Of a stretch of 35,161 bases of DNA, positions 15,292 through 24,269 are shown piece after piece. The stretch lies in NCBI GenBank assembly GCA_030669585.1, contig DAOVDI010000016.1, forward strand, positions 1 to 35,161. Reading direction: 5' to 3'. Under the pieces are notes generated by a model. It was not told the origin of the DNA. It did not search any database and saw only the letters and a list, made by a program, of their open reading frames with translations. The stretch is from Acidobacteriota bacterium. Lineage in GTDB: Bacteria; Acidobacteriota; Aminicenantia; Aminicenantales; Aminicenantaceae. The translations under genes were made by a program, and so were the position numbers. Position 1 is the first letter of the stretch. Each line of letters opens with the position of its first letter.

Positions 15292-17358
15292 ATGAAAGCT
15301 AAGATATTATTTATCGAGGATGACAAGATCGATCAAAAAGCTTTTAAACGTTTGGTGGAAAATCAACAGCTTCCGTATGAATATGTCATGGTTGAGTCGG
15401 TGGAGAATGCTAAAAAACACTTGAAGACAGACAATTTTGACATCGTTCTCATGGATTACATGCTGACAGACGGAACAGCCTTTGATATTTTTGATTCTTT
15501 AGTTGAGACACCCTTTGTCATGTTGACTGGCTCAGGGGATGAAGAAGTGGCTGTTAAGGCTATGAAATCAGGAGCCCTTGACTATTTGATCAAAGATCCG
15601 GAAAGAAATTATTTAAAAGTCCTTCCAGTGGTCATCGAGAATGCATTAAAGCATCATAAAGATGAAAAAATGTTTCAGATGCTCTCCCATGCTGTAATGG
15701 ATATCAAGGACAGTATTTATTTTACAGACATAGAAGACACGATTATTTATGTCAATGATGCGTTCTGCAGAACATACGGGTATAGGGAAGAAGAGATCGT
15801 CGGGAAAAACGCATCGATCCTATGGAACAAGGATACGGAAAATGAATACCGTCTGAGCATTTTTCCAAAAGCACTTCGCGGTGGATTAAAAGGAGAATTC
15901 CTGCATAGAAAACAGGATGGAAGCATGTTTCCGGTCTTACTTTCAAGGGCCTTGATCAAGGATGAGAGGAAAAACGATATTGCTCTGGCGGGTATTGTGC
16001 GAGATATTACTGAAAGAAAAATGATCGAGCAGCAGTTTCAATCTTTAGCTCATTATGACTCGTTGACCAGTTTACCAAACCGGGCGCATATGATCGAACG
16101 GCTCAGTCAATCGCTGGTCCAAGCGCGTTGGAATAATTACACATTGGCGTTGCTTTTTATCGATCTGGATAATTTCAAGAAGATCAATGATACTCTGGGT
16201 CATGAAGCGGGAGATAACATGTTGAAGGAGGTCGCGCTGCGTCTGATCGAATGTGTGCGTGATTCAGATACAGTCGCCCGGGTGGGAGGAGATGAGTTTA
16301 TGATCATATTGCCCAGGATCACCAGGGCGCAGGATGCGGCCATAATAGCGCAGAGGATCATCGATTCATTGATTTCTCCCTTTAATCTGGACAGACAGGA
16401 GTGTTCTATCGGAGCGAGTATCGGGATCAGTCAATTTCCGGTAGATGGTGATGATTATGAAACGCTTGTCAAAAACGCAGATATTGCCATGTACAAGGCA
16501 AAAGATATCGGCAAAAATAATTATCAGTTTTATAATCCAGCAATGAATATTGCAGCCTTTGAACATCTGGTCCTGGAAAACAAGTTGAGGAAAGCAGTTG
16601 AAAAAAACGAATTTCTCCTTCATTACCAACCACAGATCGATCTCAAGACGAACAAGATTGTCGGGGTTGAGGCGCTGATCCGTTGGAAGGATCCAGACTC
16701 TGAAGAGTTGATATACCCTGGGCAGTTTATCCCGCTTGCAGAGGAAACAGGGTTGATAATGTCCATTGGAGAATGGCTGCTCCAAACAGCATGTAAGCAG
16801 AACAAAGCCTGGCAGGATGCCGGTTATTCTCCAATGAATATGGCTATCAATATGTCAGGACGGCAGTTTAAACAGCAAAAAATTGTAAAAATGATTTCTG
16901 ATGAATTGGGAAAAACAGGGCTTAATCCAAAATATCTTGAACTGGAGTTGAACGAGAGCATATTGCTTCAGACAGAGGTCACATCCAGGATTCTGGAAGG
17001 TTTTGCCGATCTGGGAATTAAGCTTTCCATAGATGATTTCGGCACAGGTTATTCATCATTGAGTTATCTGAAAAAGCTGCCGATCGACAAGCTGAAAATC
17101 GACCAGTCTTTTATCAGGGGGATATCGAAAAATGCCAGTGACCGCGAGATCATAAAAGCCATTATCACCATGTCCCATAGTCTTAATATCAAGGTTATTG
17201 CTGAAGGCGTGGAATACGAAAGTCAACTGAAATTTTTACGCGAATTGGGATGTGATATGGCGCAGGGCTATCTTTTTTGTTATCCGGTGCCTGCGGAAAA
17301 ATTATCAGAATCGTTGTCAAAGGAGCAGCCGGCAATTTTTGTTCCCCAGGCTAACTGA
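15292..17358 (+). CDS. Response regulator with PAS, GGDEF and EAL domains (c-di-GMP turnover)
   Basis: A bifunctional c-di-GMP enzyme candidate under phosphorelay control. The track starts at GTG 15244, but ATG 15292 has AAGGAAGGA just upstream and begins the REC fold (MKAKILFIEDD), giving 688 aa. Order: REC 1-120 (D55 in IVLMDYM), PAS ~135-250, GGDEF with an intact GGDEF motif (332-336) preceded by an RDSD inhibitory site exactly five residues upstream, and EAL with EAL at 460-462, ELNES, DDFGTGYSS and AEGVE all present. Both synthesis and hydrolysis look possible, with product inhibition of the cyclase. The third gene of the kinase operon, 31 nt after the Rcp1-type regulator. Confidence 0.94.
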   Translation: MKAKILFIEDDKIDQKAFKRLVENQQLPYEYVMVESVENAKKHLKTDNFDIVLMDYMLTDGTAFDIFDSLVETPFVMLTGSGDEEVAVKAMKSGALDYLIKDPERNYLKVLPVVIENALKHHKDEKMFQMLSHAVMDIKDSIYFTDIEDTIIYVNDAFCRTYGYREEEIVGKNASILWNKDTENEYRLSIFPKALRGGLKGEFLHRKQDGSMFPVLLSRALIKDERKNDIALAGIVRDITERKMIEQQFQSLAHYDSLTSLPNRAHMIERLSQSLVQARWNNYTLALLFIDLDNFKKINDTLGHEAGDNMLKEVALRLIECVRDSDTVARVGGDEFMIILPRITRAQDAAIIAQRIIDSLISPFNLDRQECSIGASIGISQFPVDGDDYETLVKNADIAMYKAKDIGKNNYQFYNPAMNIAAFEHLVLENKLRKAVEKNEFLLHYQPQIDLKTNKIVGVEALIRWKDPDSEELIYPGQFIPLAEETGLIMSIGEWLLQTACKQNKAWQDAGYSPMNMAINMSGRQFKQQKIVKMISDELGKTGLNPKYLELELNESILLQTEVTSRILEGFADLGIKLSIDDFGTGYSSLSYLKKLPIDKLKIDQSFIRGISKNASDREIIKAIITMSHSLNIKVIAEGVEYESQLKFLRELGCDMAQGYLFCYPVPAEKLSESLSKEQPAIFVPQAN

Positions 17359-17389
17359 ATTCCACTTGCCCAAACCGGTCCCATCCAAG

Positions 17390-17434
17390 CCTGCTTTATT
17401 CATAAAAACTGCCGATAGCCTAACATAATTTCTT
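17390..17434 (+). repeat. Dispersed 45-bp intergenic repeat, copy B
   Basis: Matches 3967-4011 in 44 of 45 positions. It continues with TGTGAATAATCCAGGCTAG, a string resembling TAAATAATCCAGACT at 30055, and so links both fragments to the long elements at 29868-30350. It lies between the EAL gene and the barrel-protein gene. Confidence 0.85.
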
Positions 17435-17529
17435 GTGAATAATCCAGGCTAGTTTAATTTCATTGATAATTCAGGTTTCCTGTTCTACTATTCCAGTTTG
17501 AAAGAGGAAAATCAGTATTGGAGGCTGGA

Positions 17530-19869
17530 ATGAGACTGAGAGACATTTTACAGCAGGCTGAAAAGATCCGGATTCAGGAAGCCGGGAGTCTGGTTGAAAA
17601 GACGATTGCAAGGGAAATTTCGGGGTACTGCAGTAACAATATCAATATCCGGCCGTCAGACTTGGAGAATTTTCAATCGAAAAAAGGGGCGATCAATGTG
17701 GCTGCCCATGGAGATCGGTTTTCTCATATCCTGGATGAAGCCGGGGTTTCTCCAACAGAAAAGGAATGGGTCCTGTTTTTTTTAGATAAGAATCAGTGTA
17801 CATGGATTCTTAGTTCAAGAGCTTGTTTTCTCTATACTGCCTTTTGCCATATTTTTGAAAATTTGCTGGATGAGAATATTAGGGAGAAATTTGTATGGTT
17901 TCGCAAGATCAGCTTTTCCCGGGAAAAATCAACTTTCGATCTTTTTCTTACCCAATATGCCCGGATGATGAGGGGATTCCGCAGAGAGGAATACATCCGT
18001 GAGTATGCCCGCCTCGGATTTACCCACATCGAGGTCAATGCCCTTGCTGCTCTGTTCCCTTATGAGAAAGGTGTGTCCGGAGAATTTTACCCGGATTTTT
18101 ATACCTATTGCCCTGCTCTGGACCAGTTTGTGTCAAGCCGGCTGAACAAAGGGATCTATCCGGAAGAGTACCTTCAGGCCAATCTTTTACGGTTAAAGGA
18201 GAATGCAGCCCTGGCATTGAAATATGGATTGATCCCTGGACTTCTCTGTTTTGAGCCCCGTTCGGTTCCGGAGGAGCTTTTACAGAAGTATCCCACACTG
18301 CGAGGGGCTCGCGTTGATCATCCGTTCCGAAGTTTTAAACCTCGTTACTCGCTTGCGCTTGCTCATCCTGTTGTGCAAAAGCATTATGCTGAACTGATGA
18401 CTAATCTGATGATCGAGGTCCCGGAAATGGAGTTTATAACCATTTGGACAAATGATAGCGGAGCCGGTTTTGAGCACACAAAATCTCTGTATGTGGGAAG
18501 AAACGGGGGAGCCTATCTGATAAGGGAATGGAAGGATGATAGGGAGATCGCAAGGACCGCCTCCCGGAATGTGCTGAAATTCTTTCGCCTTGTGCGTGAT
18601 ACTGCCTTAAAGGTGAATCCGGATTTTCGAGTCATTACGCGGCTGGAATCATTCTACGGAGAGCGAGAATTTCTTTGGCCTGGATTGGAGGAAAGAATTG
18701 ATGTTGAGGCCAATTCTCTGCTGACCGAAGGCTGGGAAGCCAATTTCCATCATCCCGAATACCCGGATATTAAAGTTATCGGCTCTGCTCTTCACAGCGG
18801 TCTTGAGGCAGAGGAGAAAACCAGCTTGGACGAACTGCATAAACAGAACAGCGAAGGGTTCTTTTATCACTCTTTCGGCTCACATACCAACCATGAGCCA
18901 TTGCTGGGCATTCCTTTCCCCTGGCTCACATATGATAAACTTTTCTCTGCTTACAAACTTGGGGTTGAGTCACTGGCTCATCTTGGCGGGATACAACCTC
19001 CTGGAAAGGTTCCTTTTTCGGTGAACCATGAAGTGTTCCGGCGGTTCCAGCTGGATGCAAAGATGAACATCGAAAAGGCGGTGTCTGACATCGCAAAAGA
19101 TTATGCAGGTGAAATAAATGCAGTTCTATTGGTTAAAATCTGGCGTCTGATCGATACGGCCGTGCGTGCCTCTGTCCCGCTTTCCATTTATTCCCATTAT
19201 GGAGTCGTCTGGCAGAGACTGTTTGTCCGTCCCCTTGTCCCGGACATCGACCGGATCCCTGAGATCGATCGTGCCTATTACGAGCATTTTATGTGTACAT
19301 CCATCCACAATCCCAACCGTGTTGATCTTTCGCAGGATGTGCTCTTTGAACTGATTACAAAAGATCATGCAAAAAAGGCTTATAAAAGAATAGATGAAAA
19401 TGTCAGAGGCACACTGGATTCAGCTCTTAAGATGTTAAAAAAAGTGATAGCCGGTAATGAAGAGGAAGAAGACGGAAAAACCCGCAGGGTTTTCTACGAT
19501 CTTTATGACCGGTGCCGTGCTTTAAAATCCCTTTATGAGACACTGCGCAATACGGCGGCCTGGATATATGCTGTGCATGAATTTCTTGAAACATCAGAAC
19601 CGGAGGTCCGGAAATCCTGCCGGGAGATCCTGGATGATTTGATCGAACGGGAGATCCATAATACACTGGAATTACTGGATCTTTGGGAAAGCTCCCCGGT
19701 CGAATGGATGATCGTATCGGAAAGCGGAGAGACGCCCTTTATTTATGGAGATAATTTTGGAACACTTCTGAAAAAGAAAATAAATTTGATGCGGAAGCAC
19801 AAGAATGATGATCCATGGATCGATCCGGATTATATGTTCCGGGTCTCCAACGATCCTTATGCGGATTAG
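17530..19869 (+). CDS. GH67/GH20-like glycoside-hydrolase-fold protein, unclassified
   Basis: I do not recognise an exact family. The 779-aa protein (ATG 17530 after TTGGAGGCTGGA; the track start is TTG 17518) has an N-terminal alpha/beta part ending in WILSSRACFLYTAF, like the GH20b/GH67-N domain that precedes many (beta/alpha)8 glycosidases. From ~145 a barrel-like section begins: FRREEYIREYARLGFTHIEV, GLIPGLLCFEPRS, FITIWTNDSGAGFEH (~303-317) and VITRLESFYG. A helical C-terminal third (~500-779) follows. The acidic TNDSGAGFEH strand end is a candidate active-site segment. There is no signal peptide, so the product is cytoplasmic. The HD gene follows after 10 nt. By position it may act on uronic-acid or amino-sugar oligosaccharides, but this is inference. 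Confidence 0.6.
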   Translation: MRLRDILQQAEKIRIQEAGSLVEKTIAREISGYCSNNINIRPSDLENFQSKKGAINVAAHGDRFSHILDEAGVSPTEKEWVLFFLDKNQCTWILSSRACFLYTAFCHIFENLLDENIREKFVWFRKISFSREKSTFDLFLTQYARMMRGFRREEYIREYARLGFTHIEVNALAALFPYEKGVSGEFYPDFYTYCPALDQFVSSRLNKGIYPEEYLQANLLRLKENAALALKYGLIPGLLCFEPRSVPEELLQKYPTLRGARVDHPFRSFKPRYSLALAHPVVQKHYAELMTNLMIEVPEMEFITIWTNDSGAGFEHTKSLYVGRNGGAYLIREWKDDREIARTASRNVLKFFRLVRDTALKVNPDFRVITRLESFYGEREFLWPGLEERIDVEANSLLTEGWEANFHHPEYPDIKVIGSALHSGLEAEEKTSLDELHKQNSEGFFYHSFGSHTNHEPLLGIPFPWLTYDKLFSAYKLGVESLAHLGGIQPPGKVPFSVNHEVFRRFQLDAKMNIEKAVSDIAKDYAGEINAVLLVKIWRLIDTAVRASVPLSIYSHYGVVWQRLFVRPLVPDIDRIPEIDRAYYEHFMCTSIHNPNRVDLSQDVLFELITKDHAKKAYKRIDENVRGTLDSALKMLKKVIAGNEEEEDGKTRRVFYDLYDRCRALKSLYETLRNTAAWIYAVHEFLETSEPEVRKSCREILDDLIEREIHNTLELLDLWESSPVEWMIVSESGETPFIYGDNFGTLLKKKINLMRKHKNDDPWIDPDYMFRVSNDPYAD

Positions 19870-19879
19870 GTGTGTATTT

Positions 19880-20692
19880 ATGAAAACTGCAGCTCTGCTG
19901 GATAAAAAAACACTTGGAGTTTACAGGAGCTGGTTTAATGGTTTTGTAAAATCCTTCTATTCATCCGATAAAGAAATCCACCGCAATATTGTTTTAAAGG
20001 AAAAACACACACAAAATGTTTGCAGTGAGATAAAGGACATAGGCGCCAGCCTTGATTTGAATACCGAAAAGCTTGTCCTGGCTGAGATTATAGCCCTGTT
20101 CCACGATATCGGACGGTTTGAACAGTATAAAAAGTACAGAACATTTTCCGATCAGAGATCAGAGGATCATGCTCTTCTCGGGATTAAAGTGCTGGAAAAA
20201 GAGTCAATACTGGAAGGCCTGGATCAGTCTCATAAGGATTTGATCTATTGGGTGATATCCTGTCACAATATGGTGAAAATTCCTGAAACTGCGGATCCTG
20301 AGTATATGTTTTTTTCAAGGCTTTTACGAGATGCGGACAAGCTGGATATATTGAACATTGTAACCCATTATTATAAAAATAGAGAGGCAGTCAATAACAA
20401 TGCCCTGGTCCATAATTTACCGGATACACCGGTAATATCTGATTCGGTCAAGGCCTGTGTTTTAGCCAGGGAATATGTCCGTTTTGATGACTTGAAAACC
20501 CTGAATGATTATAAATTGCTTCAGATGAGCTGGGTCTTTGACATCAATTTTCCCCGTACTTTTGAGGTAATCAAAGAAAGACATTATCTGGAAAAGATAC
20601 GCGATGTCTTGAATCTTGGCTCTGAACAGGAAGAGGCGTATGCTGTTGTCCGAGCCTTTTTAGAGGAAAGGTTAAAATGCATTAATTCTTAA
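19880..20692 (+). CDS. HD-domain metal-dependent phosphohydrolase
   Basis: Cytoplasmic HD-superfamily hydrolase, 270 aa from ATG 19880, which follows AGGTG; the longer track version would overlap the previous gene by 65 nt. The metal-site pattern is H43 (KEKHTQNV), H75-D76 (ALFHDIGRFEQY), H97, H129 (SCHNM) and D151/D153 (RDADKLD), the H...HD...D order of the family with the extra histidines of the di-iron/di-metal HD subgroup. The natural substrate is usually a nucleotide or phosphoester and cannot be told here. It lies 10 nt after the barrel protein and 32 nt before the GDT1-like gene, probably all one transcript. Confidence 0.85.
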   Translation: MKTAALLDKKTLGVYRSWFNGFVKSFYSSDKEIHRNIVLKEKHTQNVCSEIKDIGASLDLNTEKLVLAEIIALFHDIGRFEQYKKYRTFSDQRSEDHALLGIKVLEKESILEGLDQSHKDLIYWVISCHNMVKIPETADPEYMFFSRLLRDADKLDILNIVTHYYKNREAVNNNALVHNLPDTPVISDSVKACVLAREYVRFDDLKTLNDYKLLQMSWVFDINFPRTFEVIKERHYLEKIRDVLNLGSEQEEAYAVVRAFLEERLKCINS

Positions 20693-20724
20693 TGATCAGA
20701 ATGTAATATACAAGAGGAAAAATA

Positions 20725-20997
20725 ATGGATTTAAAGGCATTGTTTACTGTTTTTTCCGTAGTATTTGTTGCAGAGCTGGGCGATAAAACACAGATTGCCA
20801 CACTGCTTTTTGCAGCAGATAAAGAAGTCAATAGGCTAAGCGTGTTCCTTGGAGCATCATTGGCCCTGATTTTAGCATCGGCAATAGGTGTCCTGGCCGG
20901 AGCTGCCATTTCTCAATATGTGAGTGAAAAGCATATTCACTATATTGCTGGGATTGGATTTATTGGAATCGGAGTCTGGGTACTGTTGAAAGCATAA
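20725..20997 (+). CDS. Half-size GDT1/TMEM165 (UPF0016) family membrane protein
   Basis: The GDT1 family exports Mn2+ or Ca2+ in exchange for protons. Full-length members have two homologous three-helix halves, each with an ExGD(K/R)T motif; this 90-aa protein is one half, with AELGDKT (E17, D20) in its first helix and two more helices (~38-60 and ~72-88). It starts at ATG 20725 and ends cleanly at a stop, followed by 113 bp with no second half. It would have to work as a homodimer or pair with a half encoded elsewhere. RBS: AAGAGGAAA. Confidence 0.88.
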   Translation: MDLKALFTVFSVVFVAELGDKTQIATLLFAADKEVNRLSVFLGASLALILASAIGVLAGAAISQYVSEKHIHYIAGIGFIGIGVWVLLKA

Positions 20998-21046
20998 GAT
21001 ATCCATTCCTGCCTTTATCTCTTTTTCAGAAAGTGAGGTTGTGTGT

Positions 21047-21063
21047 GGAAATCTTTGATTTCC
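21047..21063. other. Perfect short hairpin upstream of tricorn 2
   Basis: GGAAATC-TTT-GATTTCC is a perfect 7-bp inverted repeat with a 3-nt loop, 48 bp before the tricorn 2 start. No T-run follows, so an operator or mRNA leader structure is more likely than a terminator; it could also be chance. Confidence 0.35.
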
Positions 21064-21110
21064 TGTGTTAGCCTGAATATATTTCCGCATGAAAAGCAAA
21101 GGAGAATGTC

Positions 21111-24100
21111 ATGAGAAGATCGGTTGTTTTGTTTTTTGGTCTATTGGTTTTATTGGGGATATTTCTCAGTCCGGGTTTTGCAGGACAGAGGTTAGTGGGA
21201 GCCCGTTTTCCCGCCCTGTCTCCTGATGGCGCAAGAATTGCTTTCTCGTACATGGGGGACCTGTGGATCGTGCCTGCCACCGGAGGAAAAGCGGTCAAAC
21301 TGACCGACCATGTGGCCTATGACAGGGAGCCATTTTGGTCGTCTGACGGTCAATGGATAGTATTTACGTCCAACCGCATGGGAAACAATGACATATACAT
21401 CGTCATGGCGGAAGGGGGAATTCCCAGGCAGTTGACCTTTCATTCGGGTGACGATACAGCCTCGGATTTCACTCCGGATGGACAGTGGATTCTGTTTAAA
21501 TCGAGCCGGTCCTCCATGTCCTCCATATTTAAGATCCCGGTTGAAGGAGGAAATCCCATGCCTATCCTGGATACATACTGGAGCTGGCCCCATCATGCCA
21601 GGGTGAGTCCGGACGGGAAAAGCTTCCTGTTTGCCTTGGGCATGGAGCATGGTTCCTGGTGGCGCAGGGGATACAGAGGGAGCAATACCTCAACGATCTG
21701 GATGAAGGGATTTGCGGAAAATACTGCACAAAAAATCTTTGGGGAAAACAGCAACTGTTTCTGGCCTGGCTGGAGCCAGGATGCCGAGAAGATCTATTTT
21801 ATCAGCGACCGGGAGTATGGAACAAAAAATATATGGTGTGTATCAAAAGATGGTTCCTCTTTGACCGCTGTTACACAATTTTCAGAGAAAGACATCACAT
21901 GGTTTTCCGTAGCGAGCAGGACTCCTTTAGCAGTTTATGAAAGGGATTTTGGTATATGGCTTACAGATTTGCAGACGGGACAATCCCGCACTGTTAATAT
22001 TGATGCTCCCATTGAGACCAAGTCCAACCAGAGCTTTTTTGTCGATAACGCGCCTGTTTCGGAATTCCGTCTGTCTCCGGACGGGAAAAAGATCGCGGCA
22101 GTGGTGCGGGGAGATATCTTTGTTTTGTCCACGGACGGAGGATATGCTCGGAACATCACGCAAACGCCCTGGCGCGAGCGTGATGTCGAATGGGACAGGG
22201 AAAGCCGGAATCTAGTCTATGTCTCGGATATCGAGGCCAATCCGGATCTCTATAAAGTGGCCGCACTTGGTAGTAAGAAACCGGAAAGATTGACTCAGAA
22301 CGAGGAAGACGAATTAAAACCCAGGTTTTCTCCGGACGGGAAATGGATCGCCTATTACAGGAGCAAACGGCAGCTTCGCCTCATCGAAACAGCTACTCAA
22401 AAAGACACACTGGTTTTTGAGGGCGATGTTTATGGCCTGCGGGCGTCACCTCCGGTCTGGTCTGCGGACAGCCGGTATGTGGCAGTAGAAGTGCGGCGCA
22501 ACGCCAACACGGATCTGTATGCTGTGGACATCCTCAGCAGAGATCCCATCCTGCTCACCAATACAGCTTATGATGAAAGCAGTCCGTTATGGTCTCCGGA
22601 TGGGAAATTCCTCCTGTTCCGCTCCAACAGATTCGGTCACAGTTTCCCGGAATTCACAGGAAAATGGGACATTTATCAACTTAATCTAGAACCGCAGAAA
22701 ACAAAATTCGATGAAGATACATTTGAAAAACTCTTTAAAGAAAAGAAAAAAGAGGACAAAGGGAAAAAGAACAATACGGAAAAGAAGATTGAGATTAAGG
22801 TCCGGTTAAACCTGGAAGATATTGACCGTCAGACGCTCCGTGTGACCAATACTCTGGGCAATGACGGGGGATTTATTTTATCTCCCAAAGATAAAGAAAC
22901 TGTTTATTTTGTCTCCAATATTGATGGAAAGAGCCATCTCTGGACCACAAGTCTGGAGAAGAAAAAACGTGGAAAATACGAACCGTTTATGCCGGTGGTC
23001 CTCTCTCCAAGACAGCTTCAGACCGACAGCAAAGGTAAATATCTATATTATCTCAGCCAGGGGAAGGTCGGCCGCATCGACCTGGCCGGCAAAAGAAACA
23101 AATCCATTTCCTTTAATACCAAGATTGAGGTGGACAAGACAGCTGATTACGAGCAGATGTTGGCGGAGTTGTATTACACGCTACAGTATTATTTTTATGA
23201 TAAGAACTTACATGATGTTGACTGGTCCAAACTCTATGAGCAGTACAGGCCTGTTCTGCAGCAAGTGCGCGAGGATACGGATTTTTATGACTATGCCAAT
23301 ATGCTGATAGGATATCTGAATTCTTCTCACACCGGGATCAGAGGGCCTAGTGAATACAGAACAGATAAACCGAGCGCTCACATTGGAGCGGAATGGGAGA
23401 TTGAAGACGGTAAGATTCTGATTACTCATCTATTTAAAAAAGGGCCGCTTCACGATAAGCGGAATAAAGTGGAAAAGGGAGACCAGCTTCTGGCCATTAA
23501 CGATAAAATGGTAAATGCCGACACAAACCTCTGGACGTATCTCAATGGAAAACTGGAGAAGCGTATCAAGCTTACATTCATTCGAAAGGCCGGTAAAAAG
23601 CAGTTTGATGTTTTTATAAAGCCTATTTCAGCCAGAGCAGAGAACAGCTTGAGGCTTGAGGAGTGGATAATAAGCCGCCGGGATATGGTCAAGGAAAAGA
23701 CTGATAATCAGGCCGCATATCTCTATATGCGGGCCATGGGACAGGGCGATCTCAGGCGTTTCCTCCTGGAACTGGAGAGGGATGTGTTTCCGCGCAAAGG
23801 AGCGATCCTTGACCTTCGCAACAATTTCGGCGGCAACGTCCATGACCGGGTGCTTCAGGCGTTGATGAAGCCTGTATATGCCAAATGGCAGGTCCGGGGT
23901 TTGGCGGATACGCCGCAGTCTACTTTTGGCGTAACTAACAAACCGGTCGTTCTTTTGATAAATGAAGTGACCTTGAGTGATGGAGAGATGACAGCCAGTG
24001 GGTTCAAAGCTTTAAAGCGAGGTCCCATAGTCGGAAACACAAGTTATGGGTGGCTGATCTTTACGACCGGAGTCAGGCTGATGAATGGCGGATCGTTCCG

Positions 24101-24266
24101 GTTACCGTTTTGGGGATGTTACACTCTTGAGGGCAAAGACCTGGAGACCAGCGGAGGGGTTAAACCGGATATTGTGGTTATCAATAATCTGAACCACGAC
24201 CTTTCCGGGCAGGACCCCCAACTGGAGAAAGCGATCGAGGTGTTGCTCGATCTAATCAGGAAATAA
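21111..24266 (+). CDS. Exported tricorn-type serine protease, paralogue 2
   Basis: The 1051-aa exported peptidase begins MRRSVVLFFGLLVLLGIFL, a signal peptide cut near GFAG. Propeller repeats (SPDG, WSSDG, WSPDG) run to ~640, with a Lys/Glu-rich insertion at ~540-563 in the same place as in paralogue 1. Then come the helical domain with NSSHTG (S739, H740), a PDZ-like segment (LLAINDKMV) and the protease core with TLSDGEM (S956 nucleophile, D957). Paralogue 1 has NEGITPD where this protein has SGGVKPD, so the residue matching E1044 is Gly here; E1012 lies three residues earlier. AAAGGAG gives a good ribosome binding site. The AlkD gene starts 3 nt after the stop. The paralogues are strongly diverged, so this is not a recent duplication. 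Confidence 0.93.
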   Translation: MRRSVVLFFGLLVLLGIFLSPGFAGQRLVGARFPALSPDGARIAFSYMGDLWIVPATGGKAVKLTDHVAYDREPFWSSDGQWIVFTSNRMGNNDIYIVMAEGGIPRQLTFHSGDDTASDFTPDGQWILFKSSRSSMSSIFKIPVEGGNPMPILDTYWSWPHHARVSPDGKSFLFALGMEHGSWWRRGYRGSNTSTIWMKGFAENTAQKIFGENSNCFWPGWSQDAEKIYFISDREYGTKNIWCVSKDGSSLTAVTQFSEKDITWFSVASRTPLAVYERDFGIWLTDLQTGQSRTVNIDAPIETKSNQSFFVDNAPVSEFRLSPDGKKIAAVVRGDIFVLSTDGGYARNITQTPWRERDVEWDRESRNLVYVSDIEANPDLYKVAALGSKKPERLTQNEEDELKPRFSPDGKWIAYYRSKRQLRLIETATQKDTLVFEGDVYGLRASPPVWSADSRYVAVEVRRNANTDLYAVDILSRDPILLTNTAYDESSPLWSPDGKFLLFRSNRFGHSFPEFTGKWDIYQLNLEPQKTKFDEDTFEKLFKEKKKEDKGKKNNTEKKIEIKVRLNLEDIDRQTLRVTNTLGNDGGFILSPKDKETVYFVSNIDGKSHLWTTSLEKKKRGKYEPFMPVVLSPRQLQTDSKGKYLYYLSQGKVGRIDLAGKRNKSISFNTKIEVDKTADYEQMLAELYYTLQYYFYDKNLHDVDWSKLYEQYRPVLQQVREDTDFYDYANMLIGYLNSSHTGIRGPSEYRTDKPSAHIGAEWEIEDGKILITHLFKKGPLHDKRNKVEKGDQLLAINDKMVNADTNLWTYLNGKLEKRIKLTFIRKAGKKQFDVFIKPISARAENSLRLEEWIISRRDMVKEKTDNQAAYLYMRAMGQGDLRRFLLELERDVFPRKGAILDLRNNFGGNVHDRVLQALMKPVYAKWQVRGLADTPQSTFGVTNKPVVLLINEVTLSDGEMTASGFKALKRGPIVGNTSYGWLIFTTGVRLMNGGSFRLPFWGCYTLEGKDLETSGGVKPDIVVINNLNHDLSGQDPQLEKAIEVLLDLIRK

Positions 24267-24269
24267 AGC

